64,000 nucleotides of DNA from an uncultured Pseudomonadota bacterium (GTDB lineage: Bacteria > Pseudomonadota > Gammaproteobacteria > Steroidobacterales > Steroidobacteraceae): assembly GCA_903832085.1 (NCBI GenBank), contig CAIKZZ010000009.1, positions 45,860-109,859 on the forward strand, written 5' to 3'. Both the position numbers and the translations under genes were made by a program. The notes under the pieces were generated by a model, which worked only from the letters and a program-made list of their open reading frames with translations, had not been told where the DNA came from and ran no database searches. This document shows positions 45,473 to 55,208 of this stretch, in pieces. Within the stretch, counting starts at the first letter, position 1, and the number at the start of each line of letters is the position of its first letter.

Positions 45473-46234
45473 ATGAGGTGTGTTTTGAAAACAGCAATCG
45501 TAACAGGCGGCGCTCACGGGATCGGCGCTGCGATTTGTCGCCACGCGGCGCGCGCGGGCTATCGCGTGGGGGTGCTCGATTTGCAGCAAGCGGCGTGTGA
45601 TGCGCTGGCCGCGGAACTCGGCAATGGCAGCATCGGTTTGGCTGCTGATGTCACGAACGAGGCGGCGGTGCATGCCGCATTTGTGAAGTTCGCGGCGGTG
45701 CCTGATTTGCTGGTCAACAATGCAGGCATCGTGCGCTTTGGCTCGTTGCTAGAGCAGACGGTGGATGCGTTTCGTGAAGTGGTCAATATTCACCTTGTGG
45801 GCACCTATATTGTGGCGCGCGAAGCCGCTCTTGAGATGGTCAAGCGTGGCAGCGGCGTGATTATTAATATGTCGAGCTTAAATGCCGTGACGCCAGGGCC
45901 CGGCTCGGGTGGGTATCCTGCCGCGAAGGCCGGCATTGCGAAGCTCACCGAGCATTTAGCGATTGAACTTGGGCCCTTAGGCATTCGCGTCAATAGTGTC
46001 GCTCCTGGGTTTATTGATGGCGGTATGTCGGCACCGATTTATGCGGATCCGCGCGTGCGGGCGTCGCGTGGCGGTGCGGTACCCATCCGGCGTTTAGGGA
46101 CGGTGGATGATGTGGCCAATGCCGTGATGTGGTTGGCCTCCGAGCAAGCCAGCTACGTGACGGGTCATCAGCTTTTAGTGGATGGTGGTGTGGCGCCGAG
46201 TGTGCTCGCGCATTTGCCGCGTGTGGCGCAATAA
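45473..46234 (+). CDS. Short-chain dehydrogenase/reductase
   Basis: A 253-residue SDR: AIVTGGAHGIGAAIC, LLVNNAGIVRFG, INMSSLNAVTPG and, at the active-site Tyr-Lys, YPAAKAGIAKL; ends HQLLVDGGVAPSV. The frame has ATG at 45473, but the GAGG at 45475 fits a TTG start at 45485, which also gives the usual N-terminus. Same direction as the P450 gene 60 bp upstream. Confidence 0.9.
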   Translation: MRCVLKTAIVTGGAHGIGAAICRHAARAGYRVGVLDLQQAACDALAAELGNGSIGLAADVTNEAAVHAAFVKFAAVPDLLVNNAGIVRFGSLLEQTVDAFREVVNIHLVGTYIVAREAALEMVKRGSGVIINMSSLNAVTPGPGSGGYPAAKAGIAKLTEHLAIELGPLGIRVNSVAPGFIDGGMSAPIYADPRVRASRGGAVPIRRLGTVDDVANAVMWLASEQASYVTGHQLLVDGGVAPSVLAHLPRVAQ

Positions 46235-46242
46235 AGTTTTCC

Positions 46243-46929
46243 ATGCGGCCTACACGTGCGTTGATTTATACCGGTGGCATCAGTCACCCCTTCGAGCAGG
46301 CGGCTCCCGTGTTGGCGCAGCTGCTGAACGAGGTGGGTTTCGCGTCCTTTGTGTCGTTTGATTTAAACGCAATCGTGGCGGCGCTGATGGATGACCCGCA
46401 GGCGCTACTCGTGATTTATGCGTTGCGGTGGGGCATGACGCAGCATGAGAAGTATGCCCCCGATCGCGCGCAGTGGGCGTTGCAGATTGCGGAGCCTGCG
46501 CGCCACGCCATTGCGGGGCATGTGCGTGGCGGTGGTGGACTTTTGGGGATTCATACCGCAAGTATTTGTTTTGATGATTGGGCTGAGTGGCCACAGGTAT
46601 TGGGTGGTGGTTGGCAATGGGGCGTCTCGCATCACCCGCCGCTGGGCCCTGTGGATCTGACATTGGATGCTGCCCACCCGTTGGCGCAGGGCTTACCAAA
46701 TTTTTCTTTGATGGATGAGGCGTACACGCAGTTAACGGTATCGCCTGCTGCGACCATTGTGGCGCGTGTGACGGCGGCTGGTGGCGTTGCGCAACCGGCA
46801 GTGTGGACGCATCAGTACGGCGCGGGACGGGTGTTCTATGACTCGGTTGGGCACGATGGCACGTCGTTGAGTGAGCGCACGCACCGTCAGTTACTGCAGC
46901 GCGGCGCGTGTTGGGCAGCGGGCATTTAA
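46243..46929 (+). CDS. ThuA-like domain protein
   Basis: A 228-residue ThuA/glutamine-amidotransferase-like protein: RALIYTGGISHPFEQ, VIYALRWGM, VRGGGGLLGIHTASICFDDW and RVFYDSVGHDG. The fold is class I amidotransferase-like without the Cys nucleophile; roles are linked to sugar or polyol catabolism but not settled. ATG 46243 lies 8 bp after the SDR stop and marks the start of homology. Confidence 0.85.
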   Translation: MRPTRALIYTGGISHPFEQAAPVLAQLLNEVGFASFVSFDLNAIVAALMDDPQALLVIYALRWGMTQHEKYAPDRAQWALQIAEPARHAIAGHVRGGGGLLGIHTASICFDDWAEWPQVLGGGWQWGVSHHPPLGPVDLTLDAAHPLAQGLPNFSLMDEAYTQLTVSPAATIVARVTAAGGVAQPAVWTHQYGAGRVFYDSVGHDGTSLSERTHRQLLQRGACWAAGI

Positions 46930-46983
46930 GCGGACACGCGACGGCGTGGCAGTGGATCAAGACATTGAGGAGTGCAAGCGCGT

Positions 46984-47745
46984 ATGCGTGATATCAAAGA
47001 CATGTCGGTGCTGATTACCGGGGGCGGCTCGGGACTCGGTGAGGGGACGGCGCGGCTCTTTGCAGCGCGTGGCGCGAAGGTCACGATCAGTGGTCGGCGC
47101 TTGGATAAAATTAACGCGGTGGCGCAGTCCATTGGTCCGCAGTGCCAGGCGGTGGTCGGCGATGTGACGGTGGCAGCGGATCGTGCGGCGATGGTGTCGG
47201 CCGCCGTGCGTCACGGCGGTAAGCTCGATGCGTTAGTGAATAATGCCGGCAACATGTATCGGCAAGCGGTAGCCGATTACAGTGAGGCAGTGCTGCAGGA
47301 GGCATTTAATACCAATGTCATTGCCGGCATGATGCTCTCGAGTCTCGCGGTGCCGCATCTGGCGGCGACGCAAGGCGCAATTATTTTTATCGGTTCCATC
47401 CACACGCGTCGCGCGTATCCGGGTGCATCGCCATACGCTACCACCAAAGCGGCGGTGGAGGGACTCACGCGTGTGATGGCGGCGGAACTTGGGCCGCAGC
47501 AGATCCGGGTGGGGTGTATTTTGCCAGGCGCCGTGGCCACCGAAATCAATGTCCGCGCGGGGCTCTTGACGCCCGAACAGTCCGCCAAGCGCTATAAGGC
47601 CTTGGCGGCAGATCACGTGCTGGGACGCATTGGTACCGACACCGAAGTGGCCGAAGCGATTGAGTTTTTGGTGCGTGCCGAGTGGGTGACAGGAGTGGGA
47701 TTGGAGGTGGACGGCGGCTTAGGGCTGGGTTTGTCAAATTTCTGA
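46984..47745 (+). CDS. Short-chain dehydrogenase/reductase
   Basis: A 253-residue SDR: LITGGGSGLGEGTA, LVNNAGNMYRQ, FIGSIHTRRAYPG and Tyr-Lys in YATTKAAV; ends VGLEVDGGLGLG. An RBS-like GAGGAG at 46967 precedes either ATG 46984 or a GTG at 46972. Last gene of the rightward P450/amidohydrolase run. Confidence 0.91.
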   Translation: MRDIKDMSVLITGGGSGLGEGTARLFAARGAKVTISGRRLDKINAVAQSIGPQCQAVVGDVTVAADRAAMVSAAVRHGGKLDALVNNAGNMYRQAVADYSEAVLQEAFNTNVIAGMMLSSLAVPHLAATQGAIIFIGSIHTRRAYPGASPYATTKAAVEGLTRVMAAELGPQQIRVGCILPGAVATEINVRAGLLTPEQSAKRYKALAADHVLGRIGTDTEVAEAIEFLVRAEWVTGVGLEVDGGLGLGLSNF

Positions 47746-47849
47746 CATATCTGGAATCGTTCGGTGCGCTGAGTTCAGTTAAATCTTTGGGATGAGACAG
47801 GCTATGATGCGCCCTCGCGAGAACCTGTGCGGCGTTGGGAGTGATCGAC

Positions 47850-48716
47850 GTGGTGGCAAAACTGATTGACGGTCGGGCAGTGGCGCGCAAGGTGCGCGGC
47901 GAATACAAGCTGCGTGTGGATCAGTTGCTCAGCCAAGGCGTGCGGCCGGGCCTTGCGGTGATTTTGGTGGGCGACGATGCCGCCTCGCAGGTCTATGTCC
48001 GTAACAAGATTCGGGCGTGCGATGAGATCGGCATTCACTCGCAGACGATTCGTTTTGCCAGCGATACGCCGCAAAGCCAGCTCATCGACACCATTCAGGC
48101 TTTAAATGCGGATCCGTCCATCCACGGCATTTTGGTGCAACTGCCCTTGCCGAAGGGATTTGAGATGGGTCGTGTGCTTGAGACCATTTCCCAAGACAAG
48201 GATGTGGATGGCTTTCATTTGTACAATGTGGGCGGCTTGATTACGGGGAGCACCGTGTTTCCGCCGTGCACGCCGTACGGGGTGCAAAAACTGCTGGAGT
48301 CCGAAGGGATCCCCATTGAAGGCCAAAATGTGGTGGTGGTGGGCGCGAGCAACATTGTGGGCAAACCCATGGCGCTCATGCTGACGGCCAAGGAAGCCAC
48401 GGTCTGCATTTGCCATGCCAAGACGCGCGATTTAGCGCAGTTCACGATTCTTGCGGATATTTTGGTGGTGGCGGCCGGTCGGCCGAACCTGATTTTGCCG
48501 CAGATGGTGAAAACGGGTGCAGTGGTAATCGACGTGGGCATTAACCGCTTGCCGGATGGTCGGTTGGTGGGCGATGTGGACTTTGACGGTGTGCGGCTGA
48601 AAGCCTCTTACATCACGCCCGTGCCAGGCGGTGTGGGACCCATGACTGTCACGATGCTTTTGTGCAACACCGTGCAGGCGGCCGAACGGCGTTTGCTGAG
48701 TGCGCGCGCCGGCTAA
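47850..48716 (+). CDS. folD: Methylenetetrahydrofolate dehydrogenase/cyclohydrolase
   Basis: A 288-residue FolD, the bifunctional enzyme interconverting 5,10-methylene- and 10-formyl-tetrahydrofolate with NADP. Catalytic Lys in [14 protein letters not shown], substrate loop [17 protein letters not shown] motif [14 protein letters not shown] (usual GRS is GAS), and [13 protein letters not shown] near the end. GTG at 47850 is favoured since GGGAG lies 8 bp upstream and MVAKLIDG is the typical start; 47841 and 47835 (TTG) are alternatives. Housekeeping gene in C1 metabolism; a link with the neighbouring catabolic genes is not shown. Confidence 0.96.
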   Translation: MVAKLIDGRAVARKVRGEYKLRVDQLLSQGVRPGLAVILVGDDAASQVYVRNKIRACDEIGIHSQTIRFASDTPQSQLIDTIQALNADPSIHGILVQLPLPKGFEMGRVLETISQDKDVDGFHLYNVGGLITGSTVFPPCTPYGVQKLLESEGIPIEGQNVVVVGASNIVGKPMALMLTAKEATVCICHAKTRDLAQFTILADILVVAAGRPNLILPQMVKTGAVVIDVGINRLPDGRLVGDVDFDGVRLKASYITPVPGGVGPMTVTMLLCNTVQAAERRLLSARAG

Positions 48717-48882
48717 GTGCCGGGCGCGGCGGACGTTTCGGATTTCGCGGCACTGTCGATACGCGACTGTCGCGTAAAAACTACAAAAATGCACTTGCAC
48801 TCCCGTGGGTGATCCTTTACCGTTTTGTGTAGGGTTTGTTACAGTGCCATAAAATCATACCTCGGCACTGCGGGGAGTTGTC

Positions 48883-51800
48883 ATGCGAAATGTCTGTGCC
48901 CGACGTGGCCACCAGGTGGGTGTGCTTGCCTTGTTGATCGGTAGTGTCTTGTCGGCAGCGGCGTTTGCCGATGACAAGTCGGTGAGTGCCGGGCCCACTA
49001 AAGACGTGAAAAAGACGGATGTGCTCGAAGAAGTGGTCGTCACCGGTTCGCGTATCGCGCGTCCTGACTTAGAGCGTTTGCAGCCCACTGTCGTCGTCAG
49101 TGCTGCGAGCATGGACGAGCGTGGCCAGACCAACGTGGCCGATGCGCTCGATGAGCTGCCTGCGTTCGGCGTGCCGCCCTCGAGTGCCGCGAATACCCAA
49201 GGCTCTTTTGGTATTGCACAGAGTTTTGTGGATCTGTATTCCTTGGGCTCACAGCGCACGCTGACGCTTGTGAATGGCATGCGTTTTGTGTCCTCGAACA
49301 CGCCGAGTATCTTTGGTGGTGCTGCATCGGGCGACCAAGTGGACTTGAACGTGATCCCGTCCAAGTTGATCGAGCGTATTGAGACGATTTCGGTGGGTGG
49401 TGCGCCCATTTACGGTTCGGATGCGATTTCCGGTACCGTGAACATTATTTTGAAGAAAGATTATCAGGGGCTGGACGTTGATGTGCAGGCGGGTGCGTCG
49501 CACCGCGGCGATGCCACGTCGTGGCGTGCGCGTGCCTTGATGGGCAAAAACTTTGCGGATGGCAAAGGCAATTCCACCTTGAGCGTGGAGTTCTCGAAGG
49601 CCGATGGTCTGCGCGGTTTAGCGCGGCCGGTCTATGCACAGGATCTGGCCTTTCTAGCGCCGGCGTCTCCTGGGCAATACAAACAGTACTTGTATCCACA
49701 AACACGCGTGGCCTCGATCAATCAAGCCGGTATGCCCCTTGTCGACGATATCTTTAATCCGTTTCCGGGCGTGCCACCGAATCAAGGCTTTGGCGTTTCG
49801 AGCGCGACTGGGCAACTGCTGGCCTTTGGCAACAACGGCAGCACGCTGCGCCCGTATGACACGGGTGTGATTACGGGTAACCCCGTGTTTTCGGTCGGTG
49901 GTGATGGCTTAAGTCTTGCGGCCGTCAGTAACTTGCTCTCGCCACTCGAGCGCATCAATGTCACATCGCTTAATAGCGTGCAATGGACGGATGATGTGCG
50001 GGTGTTCTCTGAGTTTTGGTATTCCGGTACGCATGCGCAGAACCTGCAATCACAACCGCAGTACAACTCGGGTTTCTTTGGTAATGCAGGGGATCCGAGC
50101 GGTAACCTCGTGATGTCGCTTTCCAATCCGTTCTTGGCGGCCAATGATCGCGCCACTATTAGTAATGCGTTGAATTCCTATGCGGCGAACCCGTTGTTTG
50201 GTGTCACTCTGGCGCCGAACTGGAATCCGAACACGTTTTATCTGGCGCGTGGTAGCAGCGATTTGCAGTCGGGTTTTGCAACAGCCGATCAGGTTGTGAC
50301 CCGCGGTGTGATGGGACTTGAGGGCAAGTTCAGTATCGGTACCCGCAGTTTCACCTGGGATGCTGCGGCGAATTACGGTTATTCGCGTAATGGCACCGTC
50401 ACGCCACAAATCGTGTGGCAGAACATGCTAAATGCACTGAATGCCACGACCGATGCCGGTGGCAATATTGTGTGTGGCGGCACGCCGGTGGCAGCACCGG
50501 TCTCGACGCTGTCAAGCTCGTGCGCGCCGCTGAATGTCTTTGGTAATGGCTCACCGAGCCAAGCCGCCAAGGACTACATTACGCACAACGCGGAAGCAAC
50601 GTCTATTACGACGCAACGTGACGTGACGGCCAATATCAGTGGCGATTTGTTTGCCTTGCCGGCAGGCGAAGTCAAAGGCGCTTTGGGTTTTGAGAACCGT
50701 CGTGAGACGGCATCCTTTAGCCCAGACTCGTTCTACTCGCAGGGCTTAGGAACGGGAGCGGCGATTACGGGCATTGCGGGCGATTTCAGGACGAATGAAA
50801 TCTTTGCAGAAACCTTGGTGCCGTTGGTGGCGCCCGTGCAGAACATTCCGTTCGTGCACAACCTGCAATTGGAAGCGGCGATTCGCCGTGTGGATAACTC
50901 GATCTCGGGATCTGCGAATACCTGGACGGTGGGCCTGCGCTGGTCGCCGATTCAGGATATTCAGTTCCGTGGTAACAAGACGAGCTCGATTCGTGATCCG
51001 GCGATCACGGAGCTGTTCTTGCCGACGTCGAATTCATTTACGTTCGCCAACGATCCGTGCGATGTGAATTTCATCGACAAGGGAACGGCACCGGCGACAC
51101 GTCAGGCCAACTGCGCGGCTGCGGGTATTACCCAGCCATTTACGTCGAATATTGTGAATGCGACTGCGAAATCTACTGTATCGGGTAACGCAAGCTTGCA
51201 GCCTGAGCATGCCGATTCGCGTACGGTCGGCTTTGTGCTGCGGCCGCGTTGGACGCCGAAGCTCAATTTGACGATGGATTACATTGATATTCAGTTATCC
51301 AATGCCATTGAGTCGCTGTCTGCAACGCAGATTTTGAATGCGTGTTATGACTCAACGGATTATCCAAACAACTCCTCGTGCAATTTGTTCCAACGCAATT
51401 CGGCGGGGCAGATCACGATCGTGCACACGGGCTACGTGAACGCGGGCTACCTGCGCTTTACCGGTCTTGCATCGGCACTCGATTGGACGGTTGATGTACC
51501 GACCTTCGGTCACGGTGAGCCAGGATCGCTTGGTAGTCTTGAGTTCCGCTTGAGTCATTTGGACACAATGCGCTTGACTAGCAAGATCGGTTCGGCGAGT
51601 GAGAATAACAACGCCGGCGAGCTCGGGACGAACAAAAGCAAGGGTCAGGCCAACATGACGTACCGCAAGGGTCCGTTCTCATGGTACTGGCAGGGCATTT
51701 TTGTGGGCAACGCCGCGTTTAGTAACACCAACGTCGCCACCACCCAAAACTATTGGGGTGTGAGCAACTGGTGGCTGATCAACTCAACGATTGGCTATCA

Positions 51801-51969
51801 GATGGCGGATAACACCCGCGTGCGCTTGATCGTGAGCAACGTGTTTGACAAGGAGCCACCGTTCCCAGCACTGGCAGGATCGGGTGGCAACTTTGCAAAC
51901 GCAACGTCGCAGTATTTCTCAGGGATCATTGGGCGCTCCTACATGCTCTCGGCAGACATACGCTTCTGA
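48883..51969 (+). CDS. Large TonB-dependent outer-membrane receptor
   Basis: A 1028-residue TonB-dependent receptor. A signal peptide (cleavage near SAAAFA-DDKS) is followed by LEEVVVTGSRIARPDL as TonB box and plug start, the plug with NGMRFVSSN and IERIETISVGGAPIYGSDAISGTVNI, here quoted in part, and a long barrel ending in ADIRF. This type, with long loops and the xRIPRPD-like start, is common in sphingomonad- and xanthomonad-like degraders of polymers or peptides. GGGGAG precedes the ATG. A terminator follows at 52021. A Tat-exported amidase is encoded convergently downstream. Confidence 0.92.
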   Translation: MRNVCARRGHQVGVLALLIGSVLSAAAFADDKSVSAGPTKDVKKTDVLEEVVVTGSRIARPDLERLQPTVVVSAASMDERGQTNVADALDELPAFGVPPSSAANTQGSFGIAQSFVDLYSLGSQRTLTLVNGMRFVSSNTPSIFGGAASGDQVDLNVIPSKLIERIETISVGGAPIYGSDAISGTVNIILKKDYQGLDVDVQAGASHRGDATSWRARALMGKNFADGKGNSTLSVEFSKADGLRGLARPVYAQDLAFLAPASPGQYKQYLYPQTRVASINQAGMPLVDDIFNPFPGVPPNQGFGVSSATGQLLAFGNNGSTLRPYDTGVITGNPVFSVGGDGLSLAAVSNLLSPLERINVTSLNSVQWTDDVRVFSEFWYSGTHAQNLQSQPQYNSGFFGNAGDPSGNLVMSLSNPFLAANDRATISNALNSYAANPLFGVTLAPNWNPNTFYLARGSSDLQSGFATADQVVTRGVMGLEGKFSIGTRSFTWDAAANYGYSRNGTVTPQIVWQNMLNALNATTDAGGNIVCGGTPVAAPVSTLSSSCAPLNVFGNGSPSQAAKDYITHNAEATSITTQRDVTANISGDLFALPAGEVKGALGFENRRETASFSPDSFYSQGLGTGAAITGIAGDFRTNEIFAETLVPLVAPVQNIPFVHNLQLEAAIRRVDNSISGSANTWTVGLRWSPIQDIQFRGNKTSSIRDPAITELFLPTSNSFTFANDPCDVNFIDKGTAPATRQANCAAAGITQPFTSNIVNATAKSTVSGNASLQPEHADSRTVGFVLRPRWTPKLNLTMDYIDIQLSNAIESLSATQILNACYDSTDYPNNSSCNLFQRNSAGQITIVHTGYVNAGYLRFTGLASALDWTVDVPTFGHGEPGSLGSLEFRLSHLDTMRLTSKIGSASENNNAGELGTNKSKGQANMTYRKGPFSWYWQGIFVGNAAFSNTNVATTQNYWGVSNWWLINSTIGYQMADNTRVRLIVSNVFDKEPPFPALAGSGGNFANATSQYFSGIIGRSYMLSADIRF

Positions 51970-52017
51970 GGTGTCACGGCATTCAACCGAATGCCGGCAC
52001 GACATTGATGACGCATT

Positions 52018-52049
52018 AAAAAAGCGGGCCACAGGGCCCGCTTTTTTTT
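52018..52049 (+). terminator. Rho-independent terminator (bidirectional)
   Basis: Stem AGCGGGCC / GGCCCGCT with a four-base loop, flanked by a run of A before and of T after. It can serve the receptor gene on the plus strand and, by its A-tract, the convergent amidase gene. Confidence 0.93.
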
Positions 52050-52092
52050 ACCTAAGCTCACGCCTGCCGTGCGCGTTGAGCGGGCGCATGTC

Positions 52093-53703
52093 TTACAACG
52101 GCATGCTCGGCGCGAACGTGGGGGGCACACGGGCCTTGGTGTGTGCTTCCCAACCCGAGGCAAGGCGAATGAGTGTGGGCTCGCTGTAAGCACTTGCGAA
52201 GAAGGATAAGCCGACGGGCAAGCCTCGGACGAGCCCGGCGGGGACCGTGATGTGTGGATAGCCGGCAACAGCCGCAGGCATGGCAGAGCCACCCGAACCC
52301 GAATCTCCGTTGATGTGATCAATGAGCCAGGCTGGTCCTGAGGTGAGCGAGACGATGGCATCGAGTTGATGCTCTTTGAGCAGTGCATCAATGCCCTGCG
52401 TGCGGGTGGCACTTAAGCACGTGGCGCGCGCATCGAGATAGGCTTTGTCGGTGAGCGGGCCTTTGGCCTCGGCCATATGCAGGATTTCTTGATCAAACAC
52501 GGACATCTCGCGATTTGCGTTTTTGGTATTAAACGCGATGAGTTCCGTCATGCTATGCACGGGGACGTGGGATGGTAGTTTGGCGAGATACGCGTTTAAG
52601 TCTGCTTTGTAGTCGTACAGCAGCACAGCAAACTCTGCCTCCGAGACGGTGCTCGGCAGGGTGAGATTCGCCGGATCCACAATGATGGCGCCGGCTGCTT
52701 TGAGTTGTGCGACACACGTATCGAGATAGCGATTGAGTAGCGTGTTGTCCTCAAAAAACTGCCGTGCAATGCCGAGGCGCGCGCCGCGCAAGCCATCGGG
52801 ATGTACAAACCGGGTGTAATCTTTTTCGATTGATGCGGGAACGTCCGCGCTGGCGGGGTCCTGTGGATCGACGCTTTGGATGGCGCTTAACAGGGCCGCG
52901 GCATCGTACACCGTACGGGCGATGGGGCCTGCGGTGTCTTGACTGTGCGAGAGTGGCACGATGCCGCGTCGGCTCACGAGTCCTAACGTGGGCTTAATGC
53001 CGACCACGCCATTCACCGAGGCAGGGCTGACGATGGAGCCATCGGTTTCGCTACCCACCGCTACGGTGCACAGGTTGGCGCTGACCGCGACCGCGGAACC
53101 GGAACTGGAGCCTGATGGCGTGCGATCAAGAGCATAGGGGTTGCGGGTTTGTCCGCCGCGTCCGCTCCAGCCACTCGAGGAGTGCGTGGACCGAAAATTT
53201 GCCCATTCGCTTAAATTGGCTTTGCCCAGAATGACGGCCCCTGCGGCACGCAAGGCGGCGATACAGGGAGCATCGGTTGGAGCATACCAGCCTTCGAGTG
53301 CCAGAGAGCCCGCGGTGGTCATGGTGTGATCAGCGGTCTCCACGTTGTCTTTAATCAACACCGGGATACCGTGCAGTGGTCCGCGCGAGCCTGTGTGGGC
53401 GCGTTCTGCATCGAGCGCGGTGGCGATGGCAAGTGCATCGGGATTTAACTCGAGAACGGAGCGCAAGGCAGGTCCGTGCCGATCCAGCGCTTCAATACGC
53501 GCAAGATACTGCTGGGTGAGTCCACGTGCTGTCAAAGTCCCTGCGCTCATGGCGTTGGCGGCGGCCTCGATGGTCAGTTCCTCGAGTGCAATCGTGCCGC
53601 TTGGGGGTGTTGGGGTGTGCTCGTGTGCGCTGGCGGTTTGGCTCAATGTCAGTGCGCCGAGGGCACTGGCTGCGGTTAAAAAATCACGCCGATTAACACT
53701 CAT
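52093..53703 (-). CDS. Tat-exported amidase (amidase signature family)
   Basis: A 536-residue amidase. The N-terminus NRRDFLTAASALGALTLSQT is a twin-arginine signal, placing the enzyme in the periplasm. The Ser-Ser-Lys triad of the amidase signature family is seen as Lys in VLIKDNVET, Ser in SSSGSAVAVSA and Ser in GSETDGSIVSPA. The ATG at 53703 is chosen because it starts the Tat signal; the frame to 53820 is not conserved. It would hydrolyse amides or peptide-like compounds, possibly those imported by the receptor at 48883, which is convergent with it. Confidence 0.93.
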   Translation of the reverse strand: MSVNRRDFLTAASALGALTLSQTASAHEHTPTPPSGTIALEELTIEAAANAMSAGTLTARGLTQQYLARIEALDRHGPALRSVLELNPDALAIATALDAERAHTGSRGPLHGIPVLIKDNVETADHTMTTAGSLALEGWYAPTDAPCIAALRAAGAVILGKANLSEWANFRSTHSSSGWSGRGGQTRNPYALDRTPSGSSSGSAVAVSANLCTVAVGSETDGSIVSPASVNGVVGIKPTLGLVSRRGIVPLSHSQDTAGPIARTVYDAAALLSAIQSVDPQDPASADVPASIEKDYTRFVHPDGLRGARLGIARQFFEDNTLLNRYLDTCVAQLKAAGAIIVDPANLTLPSTVSEAEFAVLLYDYKADLNAYLAKLPSHVPVHSMTELIAFNTKNANREMSVFDQEILHMAEAKGPLTDKAYLDARATCLSATRTQGIDALLKEHQLDAIVSLTSGPAWLIDHINGDSGSGGSAMPAAVAGYPHITVPAGLVRGLPVGLSFFASAYSEPTLIRLASGWEAHTKARVPPTFAPSMPL

Positions 53704-54096
53704 AACGTACACGCTCCATGCAGTGGGGATTGACCGTATTACACCTGTGCCTTGTGCGGCTGTCCACTGAGGCGTTGGCGATGGTCGCGTCGCTGTGGCC
53801 GGGCTACGCCCTCGGCGCATGATTGACGGGGCTGGCCGCAGCCGCTACTCTCAAGCTGCGCCGATTTGAGGTTCAGCTTGCGGGCGCATAAGAAATACGG
53901 CTAAAGCGACGACGGGACCCTCGTTCTGCGGCGCAACCGTTTTCATGCTGCCGCCTCGGCAGACTTCCGCAAGTGATCCTTTTATCGGTGCTGTGATTGC
54001 AATCACTCGTTGATCGCACTCAATCATTCGCTACCAATGATCAATGGCCGTGCGCGCTGTGTCCGGCGTTGGTCACTGTCACTGAGGGAACACGCG
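53704..54096 (+). other. Intergenic region between divergent amidase and methyltransferase genes
   Basis: 393 bp without a convincing gene. It should hold the promoters of both divergent genes. The only clear structure is the palindrome at 53993. I looked for SAM or SAH riboswitch cores because of the downstream methyltransferase and saw none. Confidence 0.6.
53993..54006. promoter_or_regulatory. 14-bp perfect palindrome GTGATTGCAATCAC
   Basis: A perfect dyad about 90 bp upstream of the methyltransferase start at 54097. Its size and position suit an operator for a dimeric regulator. No regulator gene is adjacent, so the binding protein is unknown. Confidence 0.5.
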
Positions 54097-55137
54097 ATGT
54101 CGGATTTACTCTCACATTTGCTAACGCAACGTCGTTGGCTGTTAGCCGACGGCGGGATGGGCAGCAGCTTGTTTGCCCGAGGCTTAGAGTCAGGCTATGC
54201 GCCGGAGTTATGGAATATAGAGCACCCCGAGCGCATTGCCGCGGTGCATGCGGAGTTTGTGGACGCGGGCGCTGACATCATTTTGACCAATACCTTTGGT
54301 GGGACGCGCTACCGGTTAAAGTTGCATCAGGCTGAGGGGCGGGTGGCGGAACTCAATGTGGCGGGCGCGCGTCTTGCGCGCGAGGCAGCGACGAGGGTAG
54401 CGCCTGGGCGTGCGGTGGTGATTGCGGGCAGCATGGGGCCGACCGGTGAAATCTTAGAGCCACTCGGGCCCTTAACCCATACGGATGCGGTCGCAGCGTT
54501 CGCGGAGCAAGCTCAGGCTTTGAAAGATGGTGGCGTGGATGTGCTGTGGGTGGAGACGCTCTCAAGTCAAGAGGAACTGAATGCCGCGATCGAAGGGGCG
54601 AGTCAAACAGGCTTGCCGCTTGTGTGCACGTTTAGTTTTGATACCAATGGTCGCACGATGATGGGGATCTCGCCCGCAGAGCTTGCATCGATCCATGCGC
54701 ACAGTCAGTTGGCAGCCTGTGGCAGTAATTGCGGGACGGGAGCCTCTGAACTTGTCGCGTCGATTGTGAATCTCGCGCGCGCATCCGCACCCGATGCAGT
54801 GCTCGTGGCAAAAGGCAATTGCGGTATTCCGCGTTACGTGGACGGTGCGATTCGGTTTGATGGGACGCCGGAGTTGATGGCGCACTATGCGACGCTGGCA
54901 CTGGATGCAGGCGCGCGCATTATTGGTGGGTGTTGCGGAACGACCGGTGTGCATTTGCGTGCGATGCGGCGCGCACTAGAGACGCATACACGTGAGGCAT
55001 CGCCCAGTGCAGAGCAGATTGAGGCGCTGTTGGGGCCGGTCTCGATGGGCGCGAAAGCGCAATTTGCCGGCCAAATGGATCGCAGCGCAGGTGCGTTGAG
55101 TGCCCCGCGTTTGAAAACGACACACCGACCCGATTAA
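54097..55137 (+). CDS. Betaine-homocysteine S-methyltransferase-like protein
   Basis: A 346-residue Zn-dependent homocysteine methyltransferase. WLLADGGMGSSLFARGLESG, PELWNIEHPE and DIILTNTFGGTRYRLKLH resemble the betaine-homocysteine methyltransferases of marine alphaproteobacteria. Zinc cysteines: GSNCGTG and GGCCGTT. It would move a methyl group from glycine betaine (or a related donor) to homocysteine, giving methionine and dimethylglycine. ATG 54097 has GAGGG upstream. The link to glycine betaine made by the TmpA/TmpB-like pair (10965-12641) is inference. The first HMT gene of the window (1404) is only a distant relative. Confidence 0.85.
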   Translation: MSDLLSHLLTQRRWLLADGGMGSSLFARGLESGYAPELWNIEHPERIAAVHAEFVDAGADIILTNTFGGTRYRLKLHQAEGRVAELNVAGARLAREAATRVAPGRAVVIAGSMGPTGEILEPLGPLTHTDAVAAFAEQAQALKDGGVDVLWVETLSSQEELNAAIEGASQTGLPLVCTFSFDTNGRTMMGISPAELASIHAHSQLAACGSNCGTGASELVASIVNLARASAPDAVLVAKGNCGIPRYVDGAIRFDGTPELMAHYATLALDAGARIIGGCCGTTGVHLRAMRRALETHTREASPSAEQIEALLGPVSMGAKAQFAGQMDRSAGALSAPRLKTTHRPD

Positions 55138-55149
55138 ATCAGGTCGGTG
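55123..55149. terminator. Inverted repeat over the stop codon of the methyltransferase gene
   Basis: CACCGACC and GGTCGGTG pair around a short loop containing the stop codon. There is no clear T tract, so it may be a weak or factor-assisted terminator. Confidence 0.4.
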
Positions 55150-55172
55150 CGCGTTCAGCAGTCACAGTCAAT

Positions 55173-55200
55173 GCAGGCACTCCCGTGAGGGAGTGCCTGC
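55173..55200. terminator. 12-bp perfect hairpin between convergent genes
   Basis: GCAGGCACTCCC and GGGAGTGCCTGC form a perfect stem with a GTGA loop, 8 bp from the stop of the RRM gene. It sits between convergent genes and may end both transcripts or protect 3' ends, but it lacks a T tract on either strand. Confidence 0.5.
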
Positions 55201-55208
55201 GAGGTGAC

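Noticed and set aside
53704..54096. SAM or SAH riboswitch before the homocysteine methyltransferase gene
   Set aside because: No recognisable conserved core could be found by eye; only a palindrome is present.
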